Notes: generated from the letters alone by a model not told the origin. Positions 35,707-44,486 are shown, counted from the stretch's first letter. The stretch: DNA of 64,000 nucleotides from Rhizobium favelukesii (GCF_000577275.2 NZ_HG916855.1:1868031-1932030), one strand, 5' to 3'. Numbers and translations are program-made.

Positions 35707-36882
35707 TCAGCCCTTCTTGGCGCCGATCTTCTCGTCCCAGATGCGGAAGGCTTCGACCAGTTGTTTCGGCTCCAGCGGAACCTCCAGCGGATTGTTGGCA
35801 ATCCAGTCGGCATATTCGGGACGGCCGAACTCCTTGATCGTGTCCTGGCTTTCCTGCGGCGCCATCTCGAGGGTGACGTCCTTCACGGCCGGACCCGGAT
35901 AGAAATAGCCGGCATCGTAGGCGATCGCCTGCTGTTTGGGCTGCAGGATGTAGTTAAGCACGTCGATCAGCACGCCGATCTTCTCGTCCGAGACGCCTTT
36001 CGGGACGACCGCGTAGTGGGCGTCCGTGACCCAATGGAAGCCGTCGAGCTTTTGCACCTTCGCCTCGGCTGGAACAATGCCGAGTGCCCGCGGATTGATG
36101 TCCCAGCCGGTCGTCGATACGACGATGTCGCGCGTCCCCTCGCCAAGCTCCTTCATCACCTGGCCAGTGCCCGTCGGATAATACTCAATGTGCTCGCCAA
36201 GTGCGGCGAGATAGTCCCACGTTTTTGCCCAGCCCTTGGCGGGATCGCGAGGATCACTGTCGCCAAGCAGGTATGGCAAGCCCATGAGGAAGGTGCGGCC
36301 AGGGCCCGAATTGGCCGGCCGAGCATAGATGAAGCGGTTCTTGTTTGCCTTCGCCCATTCAAGCAGTTCTTGCGCCGATTTCGGCGGCGTGGGTACCTTG
36401 TCAGGCATATATTCGATGAGTGGGCCTGAGGGATAATAGGTGATGACGACGCCCTGATCCTTGGCAAGGGACTGCATCTTGAAGGCCTGCGGCTGCAGGA
36501 TCTGCTCGAGGTTGGGCAGCTCCGACTTGTGTGCCTTCAGATCGATCCAAAGTCCCTGATCAAGGCCCGCCGAAAGCGCGTCCGTTCCCGTCAGGACGAG
36601 ATCGATATCGACTTTGCCGGCCGCCTGCTGCGCCTTGATCTTGCCAGGCAGTTCTGGTGCCGGTGCCTTTGTGAAGGCGAAGCTGGAAACCCAGTCCGCC
36701 TTTTCCGAGGCGTAGGCCTCGAACATGCCCTGCGTCAGCGCCAGGTTGCCGGCGACATCTGCAATCGTGATGGTGACGGGGCTTGCCGGTTTCTTGGCCT
36801 GCGCAAACGCCCTCAGCGGCAGCATGGTTGCAACAGCAGCGCCCGCTGCGGTGCCGACGAATGTTCTGCGGGTGACTTTCAT
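35707..36882 (-). CDS. Tat-exported ABC substrate-binding protein (family 1/PotD-like)
   Basis: A 391-aa periplasmic protein. The N-terminus KVTRRTFVGTAAGAAVATM is a twin-arginine signal (TRRTF), so the protein is likely folded, possibly with a cofactor or ligand, before export. The mature part includes VTITIADVAGNLALTQGMF, VDIDLVLTGTDAL and FIYARPANSGPGRTFLMGLP. The ATG at 36882 follows AGGAGGAGAAACAGG. It heads the operon of ATPase and two permeases and is divergent from the GntR regulator and uxuA. A hexuronate or aldonate ligand is inferred from context. Confidence 0.88.
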   Translation of the reverse strand: MKVTRRTFVGTAAGAAVATMLPLRAFAQAKKPASPVTITIADVAGNLALTQGMFEAYASEKADWVSSFAFTKAPAPELPGKIKAQQAAGKVDIDLVLTGTDALSAGLDQGLWIDLKAHKSELPNLEQILQPQAFKMQSLAKDQGVVITYYPSGPLIEYMPDKVPTPPKSAQELLEWAKANKNRFIYARPANSGPGRTFLMGLPYLLGDSDPRDPAKGWAKTWDYLAALGEHIEYYPTGTGQVMKELGEGTRDIVVSTTGWDINPRALGIVPAEAKVQKLDGFHWVTDAHYAVVPKGVSDEKIGVLIDVLNYILQPKQQAIAYDAGYFYPGPAVKDVTLEMAPQESQDTIKEFGRPEYADWIANNPLEVPLEPKQLVEAFRIWDEKIGAKKG

Positions 36883-37042
36883 CCTGTTTCTCCTCCTGTT
36901 GTCTGACGCCGCAAATGCGCTCCAATGCGTCCTCGTGCCGGTCGTTGCAGGGACCGGAACCTTGTCGTCAAATGTGTGAAACCTATTGAAAGAGTTGCCA
37001 AAAACACCGTCCTCCTCGGTGCGCCTTGGCAGTCGCAATAAA

Positions 37043-37067
37043 TTGATATACTAGTATGCACGATCAA
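37043..37067. promoter_or_regulatory. Candidate GntR (FCD) operator
   Basis: The perfect palindrome ATACTAGTAT (37048-37057) is set inside wider TTGAT/ATCAA arms. GntR proteins of the FadR/UxuR class bind short palindromes of this form. It is 14 bp before the GntR start and in the gap shared with the divergent ABC operon, so it could give autoregulation and control the importer. Confidence 0.6.
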
Positions 37068-37071
37068 GTCA

Positions 37072-37809
37072 ATGTCAGGGCTCCTTATGCAGGCAGCAGT
37101 TGTTTCCGTTCAAACGGCCTTGCCTTTCGGGGCCGAGAGGCCGACGAAGCTTCGCCGTGTGACGAATGCCGGCGCCATCTTCGATCGGCTCTACGCGGAT
37201 ATACTTGCTCTGCGAATGCCACCCGGCATGCTGTTGCAGGAAAAGCGGATTGCCGAAGAGTTCAATGTCTCGCGCACTCCAGTGCGTGAGGCGCTGCTTC
37301 GATTGTCAGAGGGCGGGCTTGTCGATATCTACCCGCAGTCCGGCACGGTCGTGTCGCGGGTGCCGGTCTCTGCGATCCCGGAGGCGGTGGTCGTGCGCAA
37401 GTCGCTTGAAGGCACGACCGTCGAACGCGCCGCCGAAGTTGCCACGGCAGGCGATATCGATCGCCTGAATTCCATCATTTCACGACAGAGATCGCTTGCC
37501 GCGCTCGGCGATACGTCCGCTTTTCACGACGAGGACGAGGCCTTCCACGAGGCTGTCGCCGAGATTGCCGGCTATCCCGGCATCTGGACGATCCTCAAGA
37601 CGGTCAAGGTGCAAATCGACCGCGCCCGACGACTGACGCTGCCGGTTCTTGGCCGCATGGACAATGTCGTGCACGAACACGGGCTCATTCGTGACGCAGT
37701 CGCTGCCCACGACGTGGAAGCGGCGCGTGCGGCCATGATGCACCACTTGAGCGCCGTCATTCCCGACGTCGACGAGCTTCGCGTCCGGTATCCCGATTAT
37801 TTCTGCTGA
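37072..37809 (+). CDS. GntR-family regulator, FCD domain
   Basis: A 245-aa repressor: winged helix near residues 30-85 (AGAIFDRLYADILALRMPPG, EFNVSRTPVREALLRLSEGG) and a C-terminal FCD all-helical domain whose metal-type ligands can be read in FHDEDEAFHEAVAEIAG, HEHGLIRDAVAAHD and MMHHL. The ATG at 37072 or 37087. It lies 41 bp upstream of uxuA on the same strand and is divergent from the ABC importer; the effector is probably mannonate, a hexuronate or a related acid. Confidence 0.9.
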   Translation: MSGLLMQAAVVSVQTALPFGAERPTKLRRVTNAGAIFDRLYADILALRMPPGMLLQEKRIAEEFNVSRTPVREALLRLSEGGLVDIYPQSGTVVSRVPVSAIPEAVVVRKSLEGTTVERAAEVATAGDIDRLNSIISRQRSLAALGDTSAFHDEDEAFHEAVAEIAGYPGIWTILKTVKVQIDRARRLTLPVLGRMDNVVHEHGLIRDAVAAHDVEAARAAMMHHLSAVIPDVDELRVRYPDYFC

Positions 37810-37850
37810 GACTGTCAGCAGGCAACGACAAGATCCCAAGGAGGAAATAC

Positions 37851-39038
37851 ATGCGCCAGGGTTGGAGATGGTTTGGGCCGGAGGCACCGGTAACGCTCGA
37901 TGAAGTACGCCAGACCGGTGCGACCAATGTCGTCTCGTCCCTGCACCAGGTACCAATCGGCCGTGCCTGGACTGAAGGGGAAGTGCGCGAGCGCCAGGCG
38001 ATGATCGAAACGACGCCGCCCGGACGCTCGCGCCTGACATGGTCGGTTGTCGAGAGCATCCCGATTCCAGATGCCGTCAAGCGCAACGGTGGACGAGCCA
38101 AGGCAGATATCGAGGCCTGGATCGCCAGCCTTGAAGCTGTTGCAGCCTGCGGGATTCCAATTGTCTGTTACAACTTCATGCCCGTCGTCGACTGGACGCG
38201 CACCGAACTCGATTATGTCATCGATACCGGCGCGACGGCCATGCGTTTCGATCATGAGAAATTCGCCGTCTTCGATCTCTTCGTGCTCCAACGCGCCGGT
38301 GCCGAGCAGCAATACTCCCCTGAGGACAAGGCGCGTGCGCGCGACATGTTCGAGGCGATGAGCGAAGCCGAGATTGCAGAGATCACTCGGATCATCACAT
38401 CCGCCCTGCCCGGCTCCACGACCGAACCGCTGACGATCCCGCAGTTCCGTGAAAAGCTCGCAGCCTATACCGGTATCGATGCCGCCAAGCTGCGCCAGCA
38501 TCTTATCGAATTTCTTCAAGCAGTGACGCCTGTAGCCGAAGCGCGCGGCGTCAAGCTGACGCTGCACCCGGATGATCCGCCGCGCTCGCTCTTTGGTCTG
38601 CCGCGGATCGCTTCGACCGCCGAAGACTATGCCGCGCTGTTCAATGCCGTTCCCTCAAAGGCGAATGGCATGTGCTACTGCACCGGCAGCCTCGGAGTGC
38701 GTGCCGACAACGACCTGCCGGCGATGGCCCGCCGCTTCGCATCGAGAATCCATTTCGCCCATCTGCGCGCAACAAAACGCGAGGCCGACGGACGCAGCTT
38801 CCACGAGAGTGCCCACCTGGAGGGCGACGTCGACATGGTTGCAGTCCTGAAGGAGCTCGTCGCAGAAGACCGCGGGCGTCGGGCAAACGAAACAATCGTG
38901 TTCCGCTCTGACCACGGCCATCGCATGCTCGATGACCTCGACAAGACCGTGACGCCGGGCTATCCGGCAATCGGTCGACTGCGCGGTCTGGCCGAGCTTC
39001 GCGGCATTCTCGTTGCCCTGGGTGCGAAGCCGACGTAA
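37851..39038 (+). CDS. uxuA: Mannonate dehydratase UxuA
   Basis: Converts D-mannonate to 2-keto-3-deoxygluconate in hexuronate breakdown. A 395-aa TIM-barrel enzyme beginning MRQGWRWFGPEAPVTL; typical blocks are PIVCYNFMPVVDWTRT, KLTLHPDDPPRSLFGLPRI, GMCYCTGSLGVRADNDLP, IHFAHLRA and FRSDHGHRMLDDL, which hold the Mn/Fe ligands. Strong AAGGAGG before the ATG. It is downstream of a GntR regulator and beside an ABC importer; uxuB and the KDG enzymes are not in the window. Confidence 0.95.
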   Translation: MRQGWRWFGPEAPVTLDEVRQTGATNVVSSLHQVPIGRAWTEGEVRERQAMIETTPPGRSRLTWSVVESIPIPDAVKRNGGRAKADIEAWIASLEAVAACGIPIVCYNFMPVVDWTRTELDYVIDTGATAMRFDHEKFAVFDLFVLQRAGAEQQYSPEDKARARDMFEAMSEAEIAEITRIITSALPGSTTEPLTIPQFREKLAAYTGIDAAKLRQHLIEFLQAVTPVAEARGVKLTLHPDDPPRSLFGLPRIASTAEDYAALFNAVPSKANGMCYCTGSLGVRADNDLPAMARRFASRIHFAHLRATKREADGRSFHESAHLEGDVDMVAVLKELVAEDRGRRANETIVFRSDHGHRMLDDLDKTVTPGYPAIGRLRGLAELRGILVALGAKPT

Positions 39039-39183
39039 CAGTGGATCGCGGCCGCAGCCCGTAAGTCGTCTCAATATCGCGGGCTACAGGTGGCGCGGTT
39101 GACCTCTGGAAGGGCAATTGCCCACGCATTTGGAACAAACTTGGGCACAATTCATTTCTCTTCCTGCAGAGAGGAGAAACGAC

Positions 39184-39483
39184 ATGACCTACGACCCGAA
39201 TGATCCGAACCGCAATCCCACGACCGATCACGACCTGCGCACGCCACCGCTGCGCCGCAGCTCAAGCAGTTGGATCGGATGGATTGCCGCGATCGCCGTG
39301 ATCCTTGTCGCAGCGTTTGCTATCACAGAATGGTTTGACCGGCCGGGCACCGATCCCAACCCGACCGCTTCAACGACTGAATCTCAGCCGATGAAGCCGC
39401 CGGTAGCCCCTGTGGCGCCGTCCAGTGAGCCGGCAACACCTGCCCCGGCCAACCCTTCGACCGGCGGCACGACACAGCAGTAA
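39184..39483 (+). CDS. Small membrane protein with Pro/Thr/Ala-rich tail
   Basis: A 99-aa protein with a polar N-terminus (TYDPNDPNRNPTTDHDL), one membrane segment (SWIGWIAAIAVILVAAFAI) and a low-complexity Pro/Thr/Ser/Ala tail on the periplasmic side. GAGAGGAGAAACGAC precedes the ATG. Similar short proteins are common in rhizobia; function unknown. A strong terminator follows. Confidence 0.75.
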   Translation: MTYDPNDPNRNPTTDHDLRTPPLRRSSSSWIGWIAAIAVILVAAFAITEWFDRPGTDPNPTASTTESQPMKPPVAPVAPSSEPATPAPANPSTGGTTQQ

Positions 39484-39496
39484 GCATACTGCGAAG

Positions 39497-39538
39497 CGGA
39501 GCCTCACCTCGTGGAGGAGAGGCTCCGGTATCTTTTTC
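39497..39538 (+). terminator. Rho-independent terminator
   Basis: CGGAGCCTC and GAGGCTCCG (39497-39505 and 39519-39527) form a perfect 9-bp stem extended by CCTC/GAGG inside, and are followed by TATCTTTTTC. Confidence 0.85.
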
Positions 39539-39679
39539 GAAGCCACCTCGGACCCCTTCTTGTCTCCACGGACAGATGCATCGCTAACGGAAGGTCGCGG
39601 CTCAAACCGCGTGGCGAACATGTTGAGGCTCATGTCGCCCAGGCTTGGAGGAGGCGCAGCCGGCGAGGCTCTCGGGATG

Positions 39680-40073
39680 GGAACGCCGGACGATCTCAGC
39701 GTCGAAGCCGTCCAGAAGCTCTTGAGGGTGCTGGCGCCCGAAAAGGATGATGGACAACGCCTGCTCAAGACGCGCGCGCTGGAGGTCAGCAGCGCCCATC
39801 GCCGAGGCACATTGGCTGGTTCTCGATACGGGAAGCGAAGGACGACCAACCGCCTTCCTGGTGGTGCTGACATTCTGGCTGATCGTGATCTTTCGCACGT
39901 TCGGCCTTTTGTCGCCCTATAACGGCACGGTGATATCGGTCATTGTCGTCTGCGCTCTGTCCGTCGGAGGTGCGGTCTTCATCATCAACGATATGGCCCA
40001 CCCTTACGGAGGCCTGATCTATGTTTCGGATGAGCCTCTGCGTCTCGCCCTGTCGCGGGTGGGGCGCAGTTGA
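39680..40073 (+). pseudogene. DUF4239 (bestrophin-like) protein fragment, frameshifted
   Basis: The 3' part encodes a DUF4239 C-terminus: FLVVLTFWLIVIFRTFGLL, NGTVISVIVVCALSVGGAVF and HPYGGLIYVSDEPLRLAL, two membrane segments and the conserved end. The preceding piece, LLRVLAPEKDDGQRLLKTRA, lies in a different frame, and a single-base shift near 39795 would join them. The N-terminal half (about 130-150 residues of a normal 250-aa protein) is missing. Confidence 0.6.
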
Positions 40074-40110
40074 TCGCCTCTTGGGCAGTCGGCCGCACAC
40101 ACAGCGTGGA

Positions 40111-40308
40111 TTAGTGCGTCGCCGCGCGCTTCTTGGAGGCCGCGAGAATGTAGTCGTCGGCGATATCCGCGATCGCAATTGCGATTTCGGTCGACGAGAA
40201 GCCGACCAGTTTTTCGCCTTGAATGATCTGGTATACGGCTTCCTCTATCTTCTCACGGCAGGCAGAAAGCCTGTCGGCGTGGTTGATGACTATAGGACGT
40301 AATTCCAT
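40111..40308 (-). CDS. Small conserved hypothetical protein, 65 aa
   Basis: Begins MELRPIVINHADRLSACREK and continues IEEAVYQIIQGEKLVGFSS. The ATG at 40308 has GGGGTAAGGG upstream. No signal or membrane segment. It looks like a helical protein, perhaps binding a partner; no family was recognised. Confidence 0.6.
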   Translation of the reverse strand: MELRPIVINHADRLSACREKIEEAVYQIIQGEKLVGFSSTEIAIAIADIADDYILAASKKRAATH

Positions 40309-40767
40309 GGCCCTTACCCCCGGTCGATGCGGCACACGTTCTTGATGTGCGTTGAATGTTGATATTGGTTAAGCAAGTGAAGGTCGCGACATTCGTGATG
40401 TTATTGAACGATGCCCCACTATCGCGATTCCAGCTAAAAAGCCGCCTGTAGCCTCCGTAAAGACGGCACCAAAGCTTCAACTTAACCGTGCCTGGACTAT
40501 AGTCGCAAAAATCTGGAACAGCCTGTGAAATCGACGTGACACTACCATGAATAGAGCAGTCGAAATATATACCGCTCAAGGTCGGCAATATTTGCTGCCT
40601 CAATGCATCGGACTTGGCTAAATTTCCTCCGCATGGGGTAAAATCGCAACGCCACAGCAAAATGTCGCCGCCGGCAGCAATTAGCTCCTTGAATAAATTT
40701 ACTCTTGGTTGTATTTTTTATAGATCTCAGCATAATGCCAGTCTGACACGAGGAAACGGGGGACGCC
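40309..40767. other. Intergenic region upstream of the XRE-SARP-YcaO locus
   Basis: About 460 bp, notably less GC-rich than its surroundings, with AT-rich bases around 40690-40725 that probably hold the locus promoter. Nothing coding was recognised. A small RNA or leader cannot be excluded, but no clear terminator-type hairpin supports one. Confidence 0.4.
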
Positions 40768-41211
40768 ATGCAGGCCAAAACTCCAAACGCTATTGATGCC
40801 TATGTGGGTGAGCGTGTCAGGTTAAGGCGAAAGCTACTTGGCCTGAGCCAGGTTAGCCTTTCGGAATCCTTAGGGATTACGTTCCAACAGCTGCAAAAAT
40901 ACGAAAAGGGTGTCAACCGCATCGGAGCAAGCCGGCTGCAGCGCATTGCAGAAGTCCTTGGCGTGCCCGTTGGCTTCTTTTTCGATGAAGAGAAGGCGCA
41001 CACGGCGGGCCTGCGTTTGAGCGCCGATACCGATGAAGTCGCGCATTTCATCGCTTCGAAGGAGGGTCTGGCGCTGACGCGTGCCTTCATCGCGATCGAA
41101 GATCCGAATATTCGTCGAAAGCTGATTGCACTTGCAAGGAGCCTTGGCTCCACGCAATCGGTCACGGATGAGCATGAGAGCTGGGAACGGGCGGACGTAA
41201 CAAGAGGATAG
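40768..41211 (+). CDS. XRE-family regulator, first gene of the YcaO-TfuA locus
   Basis: A 147-aa regulator beginning MQAKTPNAIDAYVGERVRLR, with helix-turn-helix LSQVSLSESLGITFQQLQKY and NRIGASRLQRIAEVLGVP. It is a paralogue of the gene at 30366. The stop is 3 bp before the SARP regulator's GTG, so both regulators are made together. It probably controls the downstream small protein, YcaO and TfuA genes or the pair itself. Confidence 0.88.
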   Translation: MQAKTPNAIDAYVGERVRLRRKLLGLSQVSLSESLGITFQQLQKYEKGVNRIGASRLQRIAEVLGVPVGFFFDEEKAHTAGLRLSADTDEVAHFIASKEGLALTRAFIAIEDPNIRRKLIALARSLGSTQSVTDEHESWERADVTRG

Positions 41212-41214
41212 CCG

Positions 41215-43050
41215 GTGCTGCGTCTCCAAACATTTGGCGAACTGCGTCTGACGGATGAGGCGGGCAATGCGGTCGGCTATCCTGCCAAGGCGCTGTTGAC
41301 GATGGCCTATCTCTTCACATGCAAGGGGCACGCCCTCACCCGCCAAGAGGTCGCTGCGTTCCTATGGTCGGATGCCGAGCCCGATCAGGCCGGCCTTAAT
41401 CTGCGTAAGCTCATCTCCCGTATTCGCCAGATCGATGACAGTGAGGCCGCGCCACTTAAGATTACTGCGGTGTCGATCGAGTTGCAGGCGCGCCTCCTTT
41501 CCATCGATGTTGAGATATTCGACGAGGCAATGCCGCCGATGGACAGGCTGAGAGCCAGCAGCGACCTACTTCAGCGTGATTTCGCCGGCAATGTTCGCTC
41601 AGCAAGCAAGGCGATCGACAGCTGGATCGCGCGCGAGCAGCGCGGCCACAGGGTCAAGTTGCGGCAGATGCTCTTGGAGGCGGCGCCGTCTGCACAGGGC
41701 ACCGACGACTACCGAACCGTCTCCGGCGCTGCCTTGCAGTTGCTGGAGCAGGAGCCGAGCGACGAGCCGCTCCGGGCGATCCTTCGCGGGCTGCCTGGCG
41801 TTGCTGGCCCGGACGTGCTGGCGCCAAGCGACAGGCAAACGCGGAATTATGCGGTGCCGGCGGAGGTGCGGAATGCAAACCGCCCGGAGCCCGAACCCCG
41901 GCCCGCGTCGAGCCTGCCGCGACTGGTTTTGCTTCCTCCGACATCACAGGGCAGCGTTGTCGGGCTCTCGCTTGCCAGTGCGCTGATCGAGGATGTGACG
42001 ATCGAGCTATGCGCGCTCAGGAACATTTCCATTGTTGCACCCCATACCGCCGAGCAAATTCGCCGCGACTCCGACAAAGCCGCCGTTATCGCTCGTCACT
42101 CTATCTCCTATCTCCTTGATACGAGACTTTCAGGCGAAGGTCTGTATGCTCAGCTTGTCTATTTTCCGACCGATGAAATCATCTGGGCGACCCGCTTTCC
42201 CATGACCGCTGCAACGCTGCCGACCCAGCGGCGGCTCATTGCCGAGCACCTGTCATCGTCTGTCGCGGATGAACTTGCCAGGAACGAGCAAGCTCGGCTG
42301 AGCCTGGAGGCCAACCCGCAGTGCTATCATGCCTATCTCGTTGGTGCGAGCCTGATGGGCAAGCTGACGCTGCCCCACATTCGCAGGGCCAGAGCAGCGT
42401 TCAAGGAGGCGTTGAAATACAATCACGACTTTTCGCCGGCTTTTACAGGCCTGGCACGGACCTATACCAGCGAGTGGCTGGTGACTGCCCAGGGCAATGA
42501 GGAACTGTTGGGCCTTGCTGAGCAGAATGCGTTGAAGGCAATAGAGCGCGACGATGGTTTCGCCAGCGGCTACCGGGAACTCGGCGTGACAAAGCTCTAT
42601 CTCGGCGACGTTGACGAGAGCGTGGCAGCGCTTTGCCACGCGGAGGAACTGAGCCCGCATTTTGCCGACGTGATCTATAGCCACGCCGACACGCTGGTGC
42701 ATGCCTCCCGTCCGAAGGAGGCGCTGACAAAGATCCTGAAGGCGATCTCGCTCAATCCCTTATCGCCGGACAGCTATCTTTGGTGTGCTGCCGGCGCAAG
42801 CTACTTTCTCGAGCAGTACGACGACGCCATCGCCTATGTGGAAGCCATGAAGGACAAGGCGCCGGCCCACCGCATTGCTGCTGCGAGTTGTGCAATGATT
42901 GGCGACCGCAGGCGTGCGCAGTTCTATCGGCAGCGTGCGGAAACTCTGAACCCCGTCTTCGATGTGGAAAAATGGCTCTCGGTCGTGCCCTTCAAGGAGC
43001 AATGGCAGAAAGATCTCTACAGAGAGGGGCTTTTGAAAGCTGGATTTTAA
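41215..43050 (+). CDS. SARP/BTAD-type regulator with C-terminal TPR-like region
   Basis: A 611-aa cytoplasmic protein starting with GTG at 41215. Residues 1-100 are an OmpR-like DNA-binding domain of the SARP kind (LRLQTFGELRLTDEAGN, HALTRQEVAAFLWSDA, LNLRKLISRIRQI), followed by a bacterial transcriptional activation part. The second half (from about residue 240) has a region similar to adenylate-cyclase-associated sensor domains (LVLLPPTSQGSVVGLSLASA) and TPR-like helices (AFKEALKYNHDFSPAFTGLA, ALCHAEELSPHFADVIYSHA). SARPs often switch on small-molecule biosynthesis. It lies 20 bp before the 71-aa gene, so it likely activates this locus. Confidence 0.85.
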   Translation: MLRLQTFGELRLTDEAGNAVGYPAKALLTMAYLFTCKGHALTRQEVAAFLWSDAEPDQAGLNLRKLISRIRQIDDSEAAPLKITAVSIELQARLLSIDVEIFDEAMPPMDRLRASSDLLQRDFAGNVRSASKAIDSWIAREQRGHRVKLRQMLLEAAPSAQGTDDYRTVSGAALQLLEQEPSDEPLRAILRGLPGVAGPDVLAPSDRQTRNYAVPAEVRNANRPEPEPRPASSLPRLVLLPPTSQGSVVGLSLASALIEDVTIELCALRNISIVAPHTAEQIRRDSDKAAVIARHSISYLLDTRLSGEGLYAQLVYFPTDEIIWATRFPMTAATLPTQRRLIAEHLSSSVADELARNEQARLSLEANPQCYHAYLVGASLMGKLTLPHIRRARAAFKEALKYNHDFSPAFTGLARTYTSEWLVTAQGNEELLGLAEQNALKAIERDDGFASGYRELGVTKLYLGDVDESVAALCHAEELSPHFADVIYSHADTLVHASRPKEALTKILKAISLNPLSPDSYLWCAAGASYFLEQYDDAIAYVEAMKDKAPAHRIAAASCAMIGDRRRAQFYRQRAETLNPVFDVEKWLSVVPFKEQWQKDLYREGLLKAGF

Positions 43051-43070
43051 CACCAACGAAAGGGAACATC

Positions 43071-43286
43071 ATGTCAAGGGCAGTTGTGTTTGGTATTGCA
43101 GGGGACGCGACGCTTTGGATTGCGGACCTCGATGCAGGCACCGTCAAGCAACTCGATGCCGCAGCCGGTGAACTGGCGAAGGTTGCCGAGCTGCGAAAGG
43201 CGGGCGCCACCGTCGTCAAGAAGGTGGACTTCGCGGTGGCGGTCTCGACCGCGAAAGCGGCGTTCTCCGGTCACGTCGAAAGCTGA
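43071..43286 (+). CDS. 71-aa protein preceding YcaO, candidate modification substrate
   Basis: Begins MSRAVVFGIAGDATLWIADL, ends KAAFSGHVES. The ATG at 43071 follows AAAGGGAACATC. It is Ala/Val-rich, has no cysteine and no signal peptide. It lies directly before a YcaO-TfuA pair, the place often taken by a RiPP precursor or other substrate; backbone thioamidation does not need cysteine in the substrate. Its stop (TGA, 43284-43286) is in frame with the YcaO coding sequence that begins at once. Alternative: a regulator or a folding partner of YcaO. No domain is recognised. Confidence 0.6.
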   Translation: MSRAVVFGIAGDATLWIADLDAGTVKQLDAAAGELAKVAELRKAGATVVKKVDFAVAVSTAKAAFSGHVES

Positions 43287-43295
43287 GAGCGCACG

Positions 43296-44486
43296 CTGAC
43301 CGCGCGTAGACGTGCCGCCTATTCTGACCGCACGGTTTCACCATCCGAAACCCTCGTTCGAACCGCACCATTTCTTGCGGATTTCGGCATAACCCGTATC
43401 GCCCGCCACACCGGTCTGGACAACATCGGCATCCCGGTGTGGTGTGCTTATGTCCCAAACGGGCGTTCGGTTGCGATCGCCCAGGGTAAGGGTTTGACGG
43501 ATGACGACGCTAAGGCTTCGGCCGTCATGGAAGCGTTGGAGCGCGTCGTTGCCAACAGGCCAGCCATTCCAACGTTCCGCACCTCGGCTCATGATCTGCG
43601 GGCGGCGGGTTTTGCTTTTGATACGCTTGCCTGCCTGATCGGCCGTCACGAGAGCGATATTCGGCTGGACGAACCGGTTGACTGGGCGCTCGGCAAGGAT
43701 CTCCTGACTGATCGGGAGATTTATGTTCCCCTCGACGCGGCGCTTCTGGATCGAACGCGCCGCAACCGCTTCTGGATGTCGTCCGATGGCCTCGCCTCCG
43801 GCAATACCCCACAGGAGGCCATTTTGCACGGGGTACTCGAGCGTATCGAGCGCGATGCATATTGCCTTTGGCAGATCGCAAGCGAAGCGGATCGGTTCGC
43901 GCGTTGTATCGATCCAGTGAGCTTCGATGATCCACTGGTCGATAAACTCGTGTCAAAGATTGAGACGGCGGGGCTGGCCATGCGCCTGTTTGATATGACG
44001 AGTGACATTGCCGTTCCCTGTGTCACCGCCGTAGTCGGGCCCTCGAAGCGACGCGACGGCAACATCCGCTTTGTTGAAGTGACAGGCGGCAGCGGCGCGC
44101 ACCCGTCGCCTGTTCGGGCGGCGGTTCGGGCAATGACCGAGGCGGTTCAATCGAGGATCACCTACATCAGTGGCGCACGCGACGACTTATCGCAGGACGT
44201 GTTTCAAAGGCCTGCGCCCGCCGAGACCGTGCGCGCCCTTGATGCCATGCCGGTCGTTTGCAGCACTATTGCGGCCTCACAGCGGCACGGCGTCGGACCG
44301 CACCTCGATGAGGTCTTCAATGCTTTGCGCGAGCGAGAAATCGCGCCAGTCATCGCGCTGCCGCTCACCGATGGTGCTCTTCCGTTCCATGTCGTCAAAG
44401 TCTTCATTCCCGGGCTCGAAAATCCCGAGGGCGCTCGGGCGCGTCGCTTTGGCGCCCGCGCGATCGCAAAGGCGGTGTTTTCATGA
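43296..44486 (+). CDS. YcaO-domain ATP-dependent peptide-backbone modifying enzyme
   Basis: YcaO enzymes activate a peptide amide oxygen with ATP; with TfuA they make thioamides. ATP/Mg motifs are AQGKGLT plus AVMEALER, then LERIERDAY, then GAHPSPVRAAVRAMTEA. The conserved N-terminus (TVSPSETLVRTAPFLADFGI, GLDNIGIPV) is encoded from about 43323, in frame, with no ATG, GTG or TTG before codon GTG 43437, which is past it. A CTG at 43296 with GAGAG six bases upstream is the best candidate and gives 396 aa; a non-standard start or reading through the preceding TGA are the alternatives. Its stop overlaps the tfuA start by 4 bp. Confidence 0.82.
   Translation: MTARRRAAYSDRTVSPSETLVRTAPFLADFGITRIARHTGLDNIGIPVWCAYVPNGRSVAIAQGKGLTDDDAKASAVMEALERVVANRPAIPTFRTSAHDLRAAGFAFDTLACLIGRHESDIRLDEPVDWALGKDLLTDREIYVPLDAALLDRTRRNRFWMSSDGLASGNTPQEAILHGVLERIERDAYCLWQIASEADRFARCIDPVSFDDPLVDKLVSKIETAGLAMRLFDMTSDIAVPCVTAVVGPSKRRDGNIRFVEVTGGSGAHPSPVRAAVRAMTEAVQSRITYISGARDDLSQDVFQRPAPAETVRALDAMPVVCSTIAASQRHGVGPHLDEVFNALREREIAPVIALPLTDGALPFHVVKVFIPGLENPEGARARRFGARAIAKAVFS

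Noticed and set aside
40614..40796. Small open frame running into the XRE gene
   Set aside because: Overlaps the supported XRE start in another frame and has no ribosome site or family.
43284..43286. TGA between the 71-aa gene and ycaO read as selenocysteine
   Set aside because: No selenocysteine insertion hairpin is evident directly after it and no family reason for selenocysteine here.
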